Source: an uncultured Bariatricus sp. (GTDB taxonomy: Bacteria > Bacillota > Clostridia > Lachnospirales > Lachnospiraceae). Taken from it: 64,000 bases of DNA. The notes below the pieces were generated by a model. That model was not told where the DNA came from. It saw nothing but the letters and a program-made list of their open reading frames with translations, and did not search any database. Shown here piece by piece: positions 43,493 to 53,269 of this stretch. Made by a program: the position numbers and the translations under genes. Position 1 is the stretch's first letter. Every line of letters starts with the position of its first letter. The DNA lies in assembly GCA_934307065.1 (NCBI GenBank), contig CAKRCD010000009.1, positions 31,245 through 95,244 of the forward strand. The letters run 5' to 3'.

Positions 43493-45604
43493 ATGGTTAA
43501 AGTTGGGAAAAAAATTGTAAAGTACAGAGTTACCATTCTGATTGCATCTGTATTGCTTCTTATCCCTTCCGTATTTGGGTATTTGGGCACCAGAATCAAC
43601 TATGATGTTCTTACTTACCTGCCAGAAAACATTGAGACAATGCAGGGTCAGGATATCATGGTCAATGATTTCGGAACCGGTGCTTTTTCTATGCTGATTG
43701 TAGATGGCATGGATTCAAAAGATGTAGCAAAATTGAAGGAGCAGGTCGAACAGGTTGACCATGTAACAAAGGTTCTGTGGTACGATTCACTCATGGATAT
43801 TTCTGTTCCGGAGAGTATGCTGCCGGATAAATTTTATAACGTATTTAATTCAGAAACAGGAACAATGATGGCGGTATTCTTCGATGAATCTACATCAGCA
43901 GACGGCACAATGAATGCAATCACAGAGATTCGTAAGATTGCAGGAAAACAGTGTTTCATCAGTGGTATGTCAGCCATCGTAACAGATACGAGAGATTTGG
44001 CTGAAAAGGAAACACCACTCTACGTATTGATTGCAGTTATCTTGTCTTGTATCGTACTTGGTGTGACAATGGATTCTATTGTAGTTCCGGTGCTATTCCT
44101 GTTAAGTATCGGTATGGCGATTGTGTATAACTTAGGAAGTAACTATTTCTTTGGTGAGATTTCTTATATTACCAAAGCACTTGCAGCGGTGTTACAGCTC
44201 GGTGTGACAATGGATTACTCTATTTTCCTGATGCACAGTTATCAGGAACAGCAGCAGAAGTGTGGCGGAGATAAGAAAGAGGCTATGGCACATGCCATTG
44301 CACAGACGTTCTCTTCCGTAGTGGGAAGTTCAGTTACAACTGTTGCAGGATTTATCGCACTTTGTTTTATGAGCTTTACGTTAGGAAAAGATATCGGTAT
44401 TGTAATGGCAAAAGGTGTTATCATTGGTGTAATTGCCTGTGTAACGATTTTACCATCTCTGATTCTCGCATTTGATAAGCTGATTGAAAAGACCAGTCAC
44501 AAACCATTGGTTCCAAATATTAACCGCTTGTCTGATAAAGTTACGAAACATTACTTAGTATATGTAGCAATTTTCCTGGTTTTATTATTCCCTGCAATTT
44601 ACGGAAATAATCACACCAGTGTATATTACAACTTGGATGAAACCCTTCCAAAGGATTTGCCAAGTATTATTGCGAATGATAAATTGAAAGAAGATTACGA
44701 TATGAATTCTACCCATATTTTATTGGTAGACAGCACGCTCTCTTCTACAGATGTCAACAAGATGCTGAAAGAAATTGAAAATGTAGATGGTGTTAAATGG
44801 GCACTTGGTCTTGACAGTATTGTTGGACCTGGTATTCCGTCCGATATGATTCCTGAAAAACTGACCAGTATGTTAAAGACAGATAAATATCAGATGATTA
44901 TGATTAACTCTATTTACAAAACAGCGTCAGATGAAGTAAATGCCCAGGTTGATGACTTGAATACGATTATAAAGAAATATGACAGCAATGCACTGTTAGT
45001 TGGTGAAGCACCACTGACAAAGGATTTGATTGATATCACTGATATCGACTTCAAGATGGTAAGTGCAGTTTCCATCGGTGTTATTTTCGTAATCATCATG
45101 CTGTTGTTTAAATCAATCAGCTTACCGATTATTCTGGTTGGTGTTATCGAATTTGCAATTTTCGTAAATATGGGTATTCCATATTATACAGGAACAGCCC
45201 TTCCATTTGTGGCTTCCATTGTAATCGGTACGATTCAGTTAGGAGCAACCGTTGACTATGCGATTCTGATGACAACCAGATATCGTACAGAGCGTTACAA
45301 CGGTGCAAGTAAGAAGGAGGCGATTACAACTGCACATAAAGCTTCTGCACAGTCTATTATTGTAAGTGCACTGAGCTTCTTCGCAGCAACATTTGGTGTA
45401 GGTATGTATTCCAATATTGATATGATTAGTTCTCTTTGCGTATTGATGGCAAGAGGAGCTATCATCAGTATGATCGTAGTAGTATTTATTTTACCATCTA
45501 TGTTTATGGTATTTGATAAAGTCATCGTAAAGACTAGCAAGGGATTTCTTCCAAAGAAGTCCGATGACAATGGTAATAGCCAAGGTAACAAAGTGCAGGC
45601 ATAA
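43493..45604 (+). CDS. MMPL/RND-family exporter
   Basis: 703 aa from ATG 43493 (AAAGGAAG upstream); 16 in-frame codons before it overlap the operator and are unlikely to be translated. Two repeats of one helix plus a large extracellular loop plus five helices, typical of MMPL transporters of lipids or drugs. Conserved TM motifs LGVTMDYSIFLMHSY and LGATVDYAILMTTRY carry the proton-relay Asp-Tyr pairs. It is repressed by the divergent TetR gene and followed 15 bp later by an exported heptad-repeat protein. Confidence 0.92.
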   Translation: MVKVGKKIVKYRVTILIASVLLLIPSVFGYLGTRINYDVLTYLPENIETMQGQDIMVNDFGTGAFSMLIVDGMDSKDVAKLKEQVEQVDHVTKVLWYDSLMDISVPESMLPDKFYNVFNSETGTMMAVFFDESTSADGTMNAITEIRKIAGKQCFISGMSAIVTDTRDLAEKETPLYVLIAVILSCIVLGVTMDSIVVPVLFLLSIGMAIVYNLGSNYFFGEISYITKALAAVLQLGVTMDYSIFLMHSYQEQQQKCGGDKKEAMAHAIAQTFSSVVGSSVTTVAGFIALCFMSFTLGKDIGIVMAKGVIIGVIACVTILPSLILAFDKLIEKTSHKPLVPNINRLSDKVTKHYLVYVAIFLVLLFPAIYGNNHTSVYYNLDETLPKDLPSIIANDKLKEDYDMNSTHILLVDSTLSSTDVNKMLKEIENVDGVKWALGLDSIVGPGIPSDMIPEKLTSMLKTDKYQMIMINSIYKTASDEVNAQVDDLNTIIKKYDSNALLVGEAPLTKDLIDITDIDFKMVSAVSIGVIFVIIMLLFKSISLPIILVGVIEFAIFVNMGIPYYTGTALPFVASIVIGTIQLGATVDYAILMTTRYRTERYNGASKKEAITTAHKASAQSIIVSALSFFAATFGVGMYSNIDMISSLCVLMARGAIISMIVVVFILPSMFMVFDKVIVKTSKGFLPKKSDDNGNSQGNKVQA

Positions 45605-45619
45605 TAGGAGGTTACGGAT

Positions 45620-47926
45620 ATGAAAACAAAGAGTATGAGAAGAATGGCTGCTGCCATGGCAGTTGTAATTGCAACCGGAATGGCTGCAAACTGTGGATAT
45701 CAGAGAAATGTGATTATTGCAAGAGCAGCGGATGTCAATACCAATCAGTTACTGGCTGCATCAAACACAACTTCTGATAAGAAGAGCAGTAAAACAGAAG
45801 AAAGCGGTATTACAAAAGAAGAATCTGTTTATGTAAAAGCAGATACTTCAGGAAATGTAAAGTCCACAACAGTTACAGAATGGCTGAAGAATATCGGAAA
45901 CGGAACACTTGCAGATACTTCTGATTTGAAAGATATCAAGAATATCAAAGGGAACGAAGAATTCCAGACATCAGGATCTGACATTACATGGACGGCAAAT
46001 GGAGATGACATTTACTATCAGGGAACATCGGATAAGGAACTTCCGGTAGGTGTATCTATTACCTATAAACTGGATGGAAAAGAAATCAGTGCCGAAGATT
46101 TGAAGGGGAAAGATGGTAAGGTCGAAATCCATATCAAATACACCAACAAATCAAAAGGAACAAAAGATGTAAATGGAACAGACGAAGAACTCTTCACACC
46201 ATTTACCATGATCACAGCAATGCTTCTTCCGGCAGATAAATACGAAAATGTCCAGATTGATAATGGTAAGGTTATCTCCGATGCAGAACGTCAGATTGTA
46301 GTCGGAGTTGGATTCCCGGGATTACAGGATAGCCTGAATCTGGAAGGCAGCGACATTGAGATTCCGGAAGAAGTTACCATTACTGCTGATGTAAAAGATG
46401 CTTCTATTGAACCATCTATTACAGTGGCAACTACCGATTTCCTTCAGGATATTGATTTAGATGATATGGATGAGCTTTCTGATTTGAGTGAATCCATGGA
46501 CGAATTAGATGATGCGACTAACCAGCTGGTAGATGGCTCCCAACAGGCAGCAGACGGAGCAAGCCAGTTAGCAGAAGGCGCCGGAACATTGAAAGACGGA
46601 ACATCGCAGCTTGCAGCCGGTGTGAGTACCCTGGTAAGCAAGATTCCAACATTAGTAAGTGGAGTAACTGCACTGGATAACGGTGCAAGTTCCCTTCAGA
46701 CAGGTGTTGGTACCCTTCAGGCTTCTGTAGACCATAAAGCACAGAGTGAAGAAGACCAGTCCGGACTGGTAGAAGGAGCTGAGACCCTGAATAATGGCGT
46801 GAATGATTATACAAATGGTGTCGCAAATATGCAGGCAAAGATGGAAGCAGGAAAGATGACAACAGGTGCGGAAACATTAGCACTTAGTGCGAGCAAGTTA
46901 GCTTTCGCTTTAACAAATGCGCAGACAGGTGTAAATGATTTAAAAACAGCTTCTACAAACATGAAACAATTGACAGATGGAATCAAACAGGCAGTAGCAG
47001 GGATGAGCCAGCAGGTAGCGGCTCTCCGCGGAACCGTTGTTGTAAATTCCGGATTTGAAAAGTCAGTTTCTGAAGCAGATGTGATTGATACAGAAGCATT
47101 CAGTGCAGCACTTTCCAATGCAGGTCTTACAGATGAGCAAAAGACAGCAGTCATGGAAGCGGTAAAGAATAATACAAAACCATCCGTAGCAGTTACCACA
47201 GATGATTTGAACAAAGCAGTGGAAGCAGGAAAAATCACAGCTAGTGTAGATACAACTGCAGTACAGCAGACTCTTACTGCATTAGGAAAAAACGCAGATT
47301 TAGGAACTCAGTTGGCAACAGGCATTGATACAGGTGTTACTACTTTGAAATCAAATATGGATGGAGATGGTACTGCCGAAAATCCAGGCGCAGTAGCCGC
47401 AGCAAATCAGATGGCAGCAGGAGCCAAGTCCTTATCAGATGGTGTAAAGGATGTCAAAGATGGTGTAGACCAGCTGGTTTCTAACAACACCGAGTTACAA
47501 ACCGGTGCAGGAGCACTTGCAACAGGAGCACAGAAATTATCCGCAGGTGTTGCAACTTTAAGTGAAGGTGTTGCAAGTCTGAAAGCAGGAACCACACAGC
47601 TTAGTACAGGAGCAGGAGCACTTGCAACAGGAGCAAATACACTTGGCTCTGGAGTAAGTACCTTAGATGAAGGCGCAGGTACATTGAAAGATGGAATAGA
47701 AGCTTTGGCAGAAGGAAACCAGACACTTGCAGAAGGAATGGCAGAATACAAGGCAGAGGCAATTGACAAACTTACTTCCATGTTCCGAGGTGATATCACT
47801 AAGATTGCTGACAGACTGCAGGCTATGACAGAACTTGGTCAGGACTACAAATCATACGCAGGAATTAAGGATGGTATGAATGGTTCTACCAAATTCATCA
47901 TTGAAACAGAAGGTATTGATGACTAA
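45620..47926 (+). CDS. Exported X-X-X-Leu-X-X-Gly heptad-repeat protein (YhgE/Pip-like extracellular part)
   Basis: 768 aa. Signal peptide about residues 1-36 (RRMAAAMAVVIATGMAAN...ARA). Residues about 85-275 form an ordered beta-rich domain. From about 290 onward there are many Leu-x-x-Gly heptads (GASQLAEGAGTLKDGTSQLAAGVSTL), interrupted near 480-570 and resumed to about 715. Such repeats occur in YhgE/Pip proteins, where they form long helical rods outside the membrane. Here the usual membrane domain is missing, and the partner MMPL exporter, 15 bp upstream, may supply it. RBS AGGAGG. It is followed by a strong terminator. Confidence 0.85.
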   Translation: MKTKSMRRMAAAMAVVIATGMAANCGYQRNVIIARAADVNTNQLLAASNTTSDKKSSKTEESGITKEESVYVKADTSGNVKSTTVTEWLKNIGNGTLADTSDLKDIKNIKGNEEFQTSGSDITWTANGDDIYYQGTSDKELPVGVSITYKLDGKEISAEDLKGKDGKVEIHIKYTNKSKGTKDVNGTDEELFTPFTMITAMLLPADKYENVQIDNGKVISDAERQIVVGVGFPGLQDSLNLEGSDIEIPEEVTITADVKDASIEPSITVATTDFLQDIDLDDMDELSDLSESMDELDDATNQLVDGSQQAADGASQLAEGAGTLKDGTSQLAAGVSTLVSKIPTLVSGVTALDNGASSLQTGVGTLQASVDHKAQSEEDQSGLVEGAETLNNGVNDYTNGVANMQAKMEAGKMTTGAETLALSASKLAFALTNAQTGVNDLKTASTNMKQLTDGIKQAVAGMSQQVAALRGTVVVNSGFEKSVSEADVIDTEAFSAALSNAGLTDEQKTAVMEAVKNNTKPSVAVTTDDLNKAVEAGKITASVDTTAVQQTLTALGKNADLGTQLATGIDTGVTTLKSNMDGDGTAENPGAVAAANQMAAGAKSLSDGVKDVKDGVDQLVSNNTELQTGAGALATGAQKLSAGVATLSEGVASLKAGTTQLSTGAGALATGANTLGSGVSTLDEGAGTLKDGIEALAEGNQTLAEGMAEYKAEAIDKLTSMFRGDITKIADRLQAMTELGQDYKSYAGIKDGMNGSTKFIIETEGIDD

Positions 47927-47970
47927 TCAAAAAGTAAATTCAGTGATTTGATAAATGAATATGGGAAAGC

Positions 47971-48003
47971 AAAAAGGAAAGTTCGCAGGAACTTTCCTTT
48001 TTT
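47971..48003 (+). terminator. Terminator of the MMPL operon
   Basis: AAAAAGGAAAGTTC (47971-47984), GCAG loop, GAACTTTCCTTTTT (47989-48002): a 14-bp stem with a T run. Confidence 0.9.
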
Positions 48004-48079
48004 GTGTTAGACGTAAGAGAAAAGGTTCGGAGCAGATTTTTTGACCTTGCAGGAAAAATATTTTATTTTCTTGCAACAC

Positions 48080-48107
48080 TTGCCATTTTATTTTACTCTT
48101 ATATACA
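48080..48107 (+). promoter_or_regulatory. Promoter for the ECF sigma operon
   Basis: TTGCCA (48080-48085), 16-bp spacer, TATACA (48102-48107), about 30 bp before the ATG at 48138. A sigma-A-like promoter is the simplest reading; an ECF autoregulatory promoter was not resolved. Confidence 0.4.
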
Positions 48108-48137
48108 AAGGCCTTAATAAGAGGGGAGGAAGCGCGC

Positions 48138-48611
48138 ATGACGATTCAGAAATTTACTGAATTATACAGTATTGTTTATGAAGAATTATATCGGTTTGCA
48201 TTTTGTATGATGCGGCAGTCCCACGATGCGGAGGATGCAGTCAGCGAAGCAGTGGTTCTGGCATATGAGAATATACAAAGTCTTCGGAAGGAAGAGGCAT
48301 TCCGCTCATGGATATTTCAGATTACGGCGAATGTATGCAAACGCAAATTAAAGGATAAGAGCCGCCTGGAAGTAGAACTGACAGAGAATCAGAGGTTGTA
48401 TGAAGAAGACAGAGAATTACAACTGGATATACATAATGCACTCTTTGAATTGAATGAGGAAGAACGTTGTATTGTGGCGATGTCGGCATTAGGAGGATAT
48501 AACAGTGTGGAAATAGGGAAAATGATGAATCTGAATTCCAATACTGTGCGCTCTAAGCGAAAGAGGGCAATCGAGAAGCTTGGCGCAATTATGAAGAAGA
48601 AGGAGGTATAA
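48138..48611 (+). CDS. ECF-type RNA polymerase sigma factor
   Basis: 157 aa. Sigma region 2 (LYRFAFCMMRQSHDAEDAVSEAVVLAYENI) and region 4 with helix-turn-helix (NEEERCIVAMSALGGYNSVEIGKMMNLNSNTVRSKRKRAIEKL). No region 3, as expected for ECF factors. The GAGGGGAGGAAG RBS is strong. It ends 4 bp before a membrane-anchored beta-propeller gene, the normal position of an anti-sigma factor. The signal is unknown. Confidence 0.92.
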   Translation: MTIQKFTELYSIVYEELYRFAFCMMRQSHDAEDAVSEAVVLAYENIQSLRKEEAFRSWIFQITANVCKRKLKDKSRLEVELTENQRLYEEDRELQLDIHNALFELNEEERCIVAMSALGGYNSVEIGKMMNLNSNTVRSKRKRAIEKLGAIMKKKEV

Positions 48612-48615
48612 CAAT

Positions 48616-50628
48616 ATGGCAGATGCAAGTAAGACAGACAAAACCAAGGCAAATGTAAATATAACGGATGCAAGTAAGGCAGATGTAAATGAGACGGATG
48701 TCAATCTAACCGACGAAGAACAGAAAACCATGGAGCAGTTTGCAGGGCAGATGCAGGAGATTCCGGTACCGGACAGTCTGAGACCAGAGCAGATCAAAAA
48801 AATGCTTGGGGAGAAATGCCAGAAGAAAAAGGCATGGTGGAAGAATAAACGGGTATATGGCAGCCTGGCAGCGGCTATCGTGCTGGTTGCAGGCCTTGGG
48901 ATATATGGAATGCAGTCTAAGGAGACAAAGCCTGTTACAGTGACTAAGGATGTGCAGACAGCAAAGAGCTATGAAGAAATTTACAATTGTATTCAGCAAT
49001 ACCAGAAAGAAGCAATGACTACAACAAGTAGCGCACGAAGTTCGCTTTTTGGCAGTGAGTCAGATCCCATGGTAATCAATGAATCTGCAACGCTGGAATC
49101 TTCAGCGGATACAGCGTCAGCAGGTACAAGGAGTGGGAGCAATGCTTCGGATACCAATGTGCGGACAGAGGGAGTGGGCGAAGCAGATATTGTGAAGACA
49201 GACGGAACTTATCTGTACGTGGAGAAGGAAAGTGCTATGGAAATCAGTATTGTGGATGCTTCTACGGATAAGATGAAGGAAGTCTCTGCGATTAAGACGG
49301 AAAACGGGAAACAGATATGTGAGTTTTACGTAAAAGATAGCAAGGTGTTCCTGTTTACGATAGATTCGGTAAGTGAGACAGATACGGATGGCTATGAGGT
49401 TTACAAGGGAGCCAGTACCTGCGTAGAAACTTATGATGTATCCGATAAAACAGCACCAAAGCATATCGGAACGATTTCACAGAGCGGATATTATAATACG
49501 TCGCGTATAGTGGGAGATTATATTTATACATTCAGTAAATACGATGTATATTCGGAGAATGGCAAGGATGCCATCACGGAATATGTGCCGGTTGTATGTG
49601 GCGACACCTTGGAGAGTGATTGCATTTATATGCCGGATGTTCCATCCTGTCAGTATATAGTGGTTACTTCCATGAATGTAAATGCACCGGAAAACATTGT
49701 GGACCAGAAGGCAGTGCTCATGGATTTCGGAGAGCTTTATGTGAGCAGTGAGAATATCTATATTTATGAAACGGTAAGCAATATTGCATTATTACGTGCA
49801 GATGGAATGTGGCAGAAGGAAGATGAAAGCCAAACAGAAATCCGCAAGTTGTCTTATAAAGACGGAAAGATTACCGGAGAGGCAAAAGGCGTGGTAGAGG
49901 GTTATATTCATGACTCTTTCTGTATTGATGAATATCAAGGAAATCTCCGTATCGTTACCACCATAGATGGAGAACATACGACTACGAATTCAGTGTTTGT
50001 ACTGGATGAGAACATGGATAAGATTGGCGAAATCAATGGGATTGCCCAGGATGAAAGGGTGTATTCGGCAAGATTTTTTGGAGATACAGGTTATTTTGTA
50101 ACTTATCGTGAGACAGACCCATTGTTTTCCGTAGATTTCTCCGACCCGACGAATCCACAGATTATCGGAAAACTTAAGATTCCGGGATTTTCAGAATATC
50201 TGCATTTCTACGGGGAGAATCAGCTTGTGGGAATCGGTATGGATATTGATGAGAAAGCAGGAATTACGAATGGAGTGAAGCTTTCTTTGTTTGATATCTC
50301 TGACCCGACGAATGTAAAAGAAGTGCATACCTATACGATTAAAGATATGTACAGCGCAGAATTATTCTGGGATTATAAGGCAGTTTTAATAGACTATGAG
50401 AAAAATATGATTGGATTCTCCTGCTATAACAATAGTGAAAATTATTATATTTTCGGTTATGACACAGAAAACGGATTTGAAGTGAAAATGGAGAAAGATG
50501 TGGCTGGTGATTCCTATATGAGTACACGAGGTGTCTATATAGACGACCGCTTTTATGTAGTGAAAGGAAATGCTATTGAGAGTTACCGTATGGGAAGCTT
50601 TGAGAAAATTGACGATATTATTTTGTAA
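48616..50628 (+). CDS. Membrane-anchored beta-propeller protein, probable anti-sigma/sensor
   Basis: 670 aa. A cytoplasmic N-terminus (1-78) starts with a low-complexity Asp/Thr/Lys/Asn repeat and then LTDEEQKTMEQFAGQMQEIP...LRPEQIKKML, resembling the short helical region of anti-sigma factors. One membrane helix spans about residues 81-99. The extracellular part (about 185-670) has beta-propeller blades of the PF09826 type (VGEADIVKTDGTYLYV, DVSDKTAPKHIGTI, FSDPTNPQIIGKLKIPGF, DISDPTNVKEV). The layout sigma factor plus single-pass propeller suggests signal transfer across the membrane, though this is inferred. Terminator downstream. Confidence 0.85.
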   Translation: MADASKTDKTKANVNITDASKADVNETDVNLTDEEQKTMEQFAGQMQEIPVPDSLRPEQIKKMLGEKCQKKKAWWKNKRVYGSLAAAIVLVAGLGIYGMQSKETKPVTVTKDVQTAKSYEEIYNCIQQYQKEAMTTTSSARSSLFGSESDPMVINESATLESSADTASAGTRSGSNASDTNVRTEGVGEADIVKTDGTYLYVEKESAMEISIVDASTDKMKEVSAIKTENGKQICEFYVKDSKVFLFTIDSVSETDTDGYEVYKGASTCVETYDVSDKTAPKHIGTISQSGYYNTSRIVGDYIYTFSKYDVYSENGKDAITEYVPVVCGDTLESDCIYMPDVPSCQYIVVTSMNVNAPENIVDQKAVLMDFGELYVSSENIYIYETVSNIALLRADGMWQKEDESQTEIRKLSYKDGKITGEAKGVVEGYIHDSFCIDEYQGNLRIVTTIDGEHTTTNSVFVLDENMDKIGEINGIAQDERVYSARFFGDTGYFVTYRETDPLFSVDFSDPTNPQIIGKLKIPGFSEYLHFYGENQLVGIGMDIDEKAGITNGVKLSLFDISDPTNVKEVHTYTIKDMYSAELFWDYKAVLIDYEKNMIGFSCYNNSENYYIFGYDTENGFEVKMEKDVAGDSYMSTRGVYIDDRFYVVKGNAIESYRMGSFEKIDDIIL

Positions 50629-50668
50629 AAGGATATTTCCATATTGGTATACAGTATCAATCCAAAAG

Positions 50669-50713
50669 CAGACGCTTTGTTATGTTAAACGAATAACGAA
50701 GCGTCTGTTTTTT
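50669..50713 (+). terminator. Terminator of the ECF sigma operon
   Basis: A 15-bp stem, CAGACGCTTTGTTAT (50669-50683) with ATAACGAAGCGTCTG (50693-50707) including one wobble, then six T residues. Confidence 0.88.
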
Positions 50714-50720
50714 GTTATCA

Positions 50721-51920
50721 TTATGGCTCAAAGGTTATATGAATCGGACAAATCTCAGCTTTGGTACCTATCCGCATATTCGGACCAAAGATGCCCACAC
50801 CGGAGGTAACGATGTTATGCATGTTGTCTTTTTGCAGATAACCGCAGGAGTTTTCCCACATGAGACGGACCGTCAGATTTCCGGGAAACATTTGTCCATC
50901 ATGGGTATGACCGCATAAATCCAAGTCTACACCGGCAGCAGAAAGCTCGGACAATTCTTTTGGCTGATGGTCAATGACAAGGATTGGTTTCCTTTTATCC
51001 ATATCCGCCGTGATTTCTGCAGGCGTTTTGCGGGAGTCGATATCCTTTCCAGGACGGGAAGCATCTGCTCTTCCAAAGAGATAAAAGCTGTTGTCAACCA
51101 GAATGCCCTCGTCACGTAACAGTCTGATATTTGCTTTTTCAAGAAATTCGTCCATTCTTGGGTCGCTGGCTTTTTCCTGATTCTTCGTATCGAAAGTAAA
51201 ACCGGCAAGGACTTTCTCCTCAATGTCATGATTGCCATAGCAGGCATATACACCATATTTGCTCTGGATTCCGCGAAGAATAGATTCCAGCTCTTCGGGG
51301 TCTTTTAGGGATTCATATTCATTATCAAAAATATCTCCCGCAATTACAACTAAATCCGGATTCTGGGCATTGATTTTCTGTACCATATTGGAAATATGGT
51401 CTTTTCCGATGTTATATCCCATATGCAGGTCAGCCACCAGAACCACATTGAGAGAAGAAAGTGCTCCGGCAGATTTGTGCACCGTGACATTATATGGTGT
51501 GGTGTGGATGATACGTGCATTTACCACTCCCCATGTACTAAGGGCAATGATAATTACAGCGCAGATTCCACCGGCTATGGCGAAAAATGTCCGGGTGTGC
51601 AGAATCGGATTCTGACGGATTCTCGGATTGATATTCAGAAGAATACGCAGTAAATCGGCAGTCAGGACCGTAAGGGACGTATAGAGCAGAACCCCAAGCC
51701 AGTAGTTGCCGATTAGCTTGCAAATCCGTTTCAGTTCGCCTTCCGGAAGAAGAAATCCGGTCAGCAGAGAGGTGGCAAGAAGGATGTAAAGGATGATAAA
51801 TCCCACCCTTACCACAGGATGCTCACATATATGATGACAGGCTTCCATCCAGCGCATCATGCGTAACAGGAGGTAAACGTTAAGAACGATATAAATGGGT
51901 GATAGGTAAAGTGCTAACAT
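50721..51920 (-). CDS. Membrane-anchored calcineurin-like metallophosphoesterase
   Basis: 399 aa from ATG 51920, preceded by AAGGAGAGGG (spacing about 11); an in-frame ATG at 51944 has no RBS. Four N-terminal membrane helices (residues about 1-135) are followed by a phosphoesterase domain with metal motifs ADLHMG, GDIFDNE, CYGNHD and CGHTHDGQMFPG. This layout matches YkuE/YaeI-type enzymes; some act on UDP-diacylglucosamine-like lipids, others have unknown substrates. It is convergent with the propeller gene and 56 bp downstream of the Mbeg1-like gene on the same strand. Confidence 0.88.
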   Translation of the reverse strand: MLALYLSPIYIVLNVYLLLRMMRWMEACHHICEHPVVRVGFIILYILLATSLLTGFLLPEGELKRICKLIGNYWLGVLLYTSLTVLTADLLRILLNINPRIRQNPILHTRTFFAIAGGICAVIIIALSTWGVVNARIIHTTPYNVTVHKSAGALSSLNVVLVADLHMGYNIGKDHISNMVQKINAQNPDLVVIAGDIFDNEYESLKDPEELESILRGIQSKYGVYACYGNHDIEEKVLAGFTFDTKNQEKASDPRMDEFLEKANIRLLRDEGILVDNSFYLFGRADASRPGKDIDSRKTPAEITADMDKRKPILVIDHQPKELSELSAAGVDLDLCGHTHDGQMFPGNLTVRLMWENSCGYLQKDNMHNIVTSGVGIFGPNMRIGTKAEICPIHITFEP

Positions 51921-51976
51921 AACTGGTAATTCCCTCTCCTTCATTTGGATTTTTCGAAGAATAAAATGAAAGCATT

Positions 51977-53068
51977 CTATTTTTTCAAAAGCTCAGGCAC
52001 GTTCCGGATACTCAGTGAAAGAAGTGCTCTTACTGTCTGGGTAAGAAAGCCTTTGGTATCCGCATCCATTTGGGAAGCAGCCCGCAAAATGGCAGGAATA
52101 CTTTTCTGGCGTTCTGCCCGTAACTGGTCAACGGAATCAATATGCTCTGTATCAATCAGTCCAAATAAGCTGTCCACAAACCGTTCCCGCTCAGGAATGG
52201 ACATCGAGCGTACCCACTCGTTTAAAGTATGGTCGAAATATCGTGCATCAGGTGTCAGCTCCTTAATAAAATGAAAGCAGTTTCCCTCTACAACCCATGA
52301 AAATGGGTCATGCTGCCAGAAGCTGAAGCGGTTACTTTCTACAATCTGATAATTTTCCTGTTGTTCTAACAGCATACCGACCAGAGAAGACTGGGGGAGT
52401 GTTTTGTCAATTTTATCACGAATTGCAACAAAAGGTTCACTTTGCAGAACTGTATCTAAAAATCCCGGTCCGTCGTGAGAGTAGGCGTGCAAAATCCGTT
52501 CCTGAACAGCAGGGCTGGCATTTGCCGCAGCATAGACTGCCAGATTTCCACCCTTGGAGTGGCCACCGGTCATAATTTGCCCGGTGCAGTGGCATGCGGT
52601 TTCTTCCAGATAGATTCGGGCATCTTCCTGAGCCGGTACCGGGTATTGGAATGCCATGTTAAAGTCCTCTTTCCAGCCAACCAGAGTAGAATCGGTTCCA
52701 CGGAAGGCGACATAACAGAGGTCATCATTTAACTGAAAGCTGACTGCGGCAAACTGTTTTTCCTCTTTTTTATCAATTCGTTCCGTATACCCCATTACCC
52801 GGATGTCACGGAAGCGGGGACTGGCAGCCATGGCAGTAAATAAGCATCTGCTGCTATCTGTATCCCATACCCCGCGAAAAAGTTCTTCAAAATATTCCGC
52901 GCGGAATAAATCTGCAAAACGGACTCCTTTCCAGCTATGTACATCCGAAAGACCGGAAGGCAGGTGCATGTAAGAAATCCAGGACAGAATCAGACTGTCT
53001 ACGGAATGAAAAGGTTCAGATGAAAACGGAGCAAGCATTTGTTCAGCATATGTTACAATATTTCCCAT
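51977..53068 (-). CDS. Mbeg1-like (DUF2974) alpha/beta hydrolase
   Basis: 363 aa. Alpha/beta-hydrolase of the Mbeg1-like family: nucleophile elbow GGHSKGGNLAVYAA with the catalytic Ser, oxyanion segment VAFRGTDSTLVGWKEDF, SHDGPGF as the likely Asp region, and a late His in RYFDHTLNEW. Lipase-like folds in this family are found in many gut clostridia, but the substrates are unknown. No signal peptide, so it is probably cytoplasmic. Start ATG 53068 follows GGAGGA. It may be cotranscribed with the phosphoesterase. Confidence 0.85.
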   Translation of the reverse strand: MGNIVTYAEQMLAPFSSEPFHSVDSLILSWISYMHLPSGLSDVHSWKGVRFADLFRAEYFEELFRGVWDTDSSRCLFTAMAASPRFRDIRVMGYTERIDKKEEKQFAAVSFQLNDDLCYVAFRGTDSTLVGWKEDFNMAFQYPVPAQEDARIYLEETACHCTGQIMTGGHSKGGNLAVYAAANASPAVQERILHAYSHDGPGFLDTVLQSEPFVAIRDKIDKTLPQSSLVGMLLEQQENYQIVESNRFSFWQHDPFSWVVEGNCFHFIKELTPDARYFDHTLNEWVRSMSIPERERFVDSLFGLIDTEHIDSVDQLRAERQKSIPAILRAASQMDADTKGFLTQTVRALLSLSIRNVPELLKK

Positions 53069-53203
53069 TGATAAAATCCTCCATTTTGAATCAGGTTACA
53101 GGCTGTTTTTGAAACAATTGTTATTTTCTAAAGTATAATCTTGACGGGTGGAAAAATCAATAGATTGGAATTTATAGAAAATCATAATTAGCTGGAAATT
53201 AGG

Positions 53204-53232
53204 TGGAAATCGGGCGAAAATCCAGATATAAT
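53204..53232 (+). promoter_or_regulatory. Promoter for the ABC exporter
   Basis: TATAAT (53227-53232) with a weak -35 TGGAAA (53204-53209) at 17 bp, about 40 bp upstream of the start. Confidence 0.4.
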
Positions 53233-53269
53233 GATTCTGTATGAGTTTTACGATAAGGAGAGAAATGAG

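Noticed and set aside
46500-47750. Long open frames antisense to the heptad-repeat gene (up to about 140 codons)
   Set aside because: They are mirror frames of the Gly/Ala/Leu repeat coding strand, without RBS or recognisable protein features.
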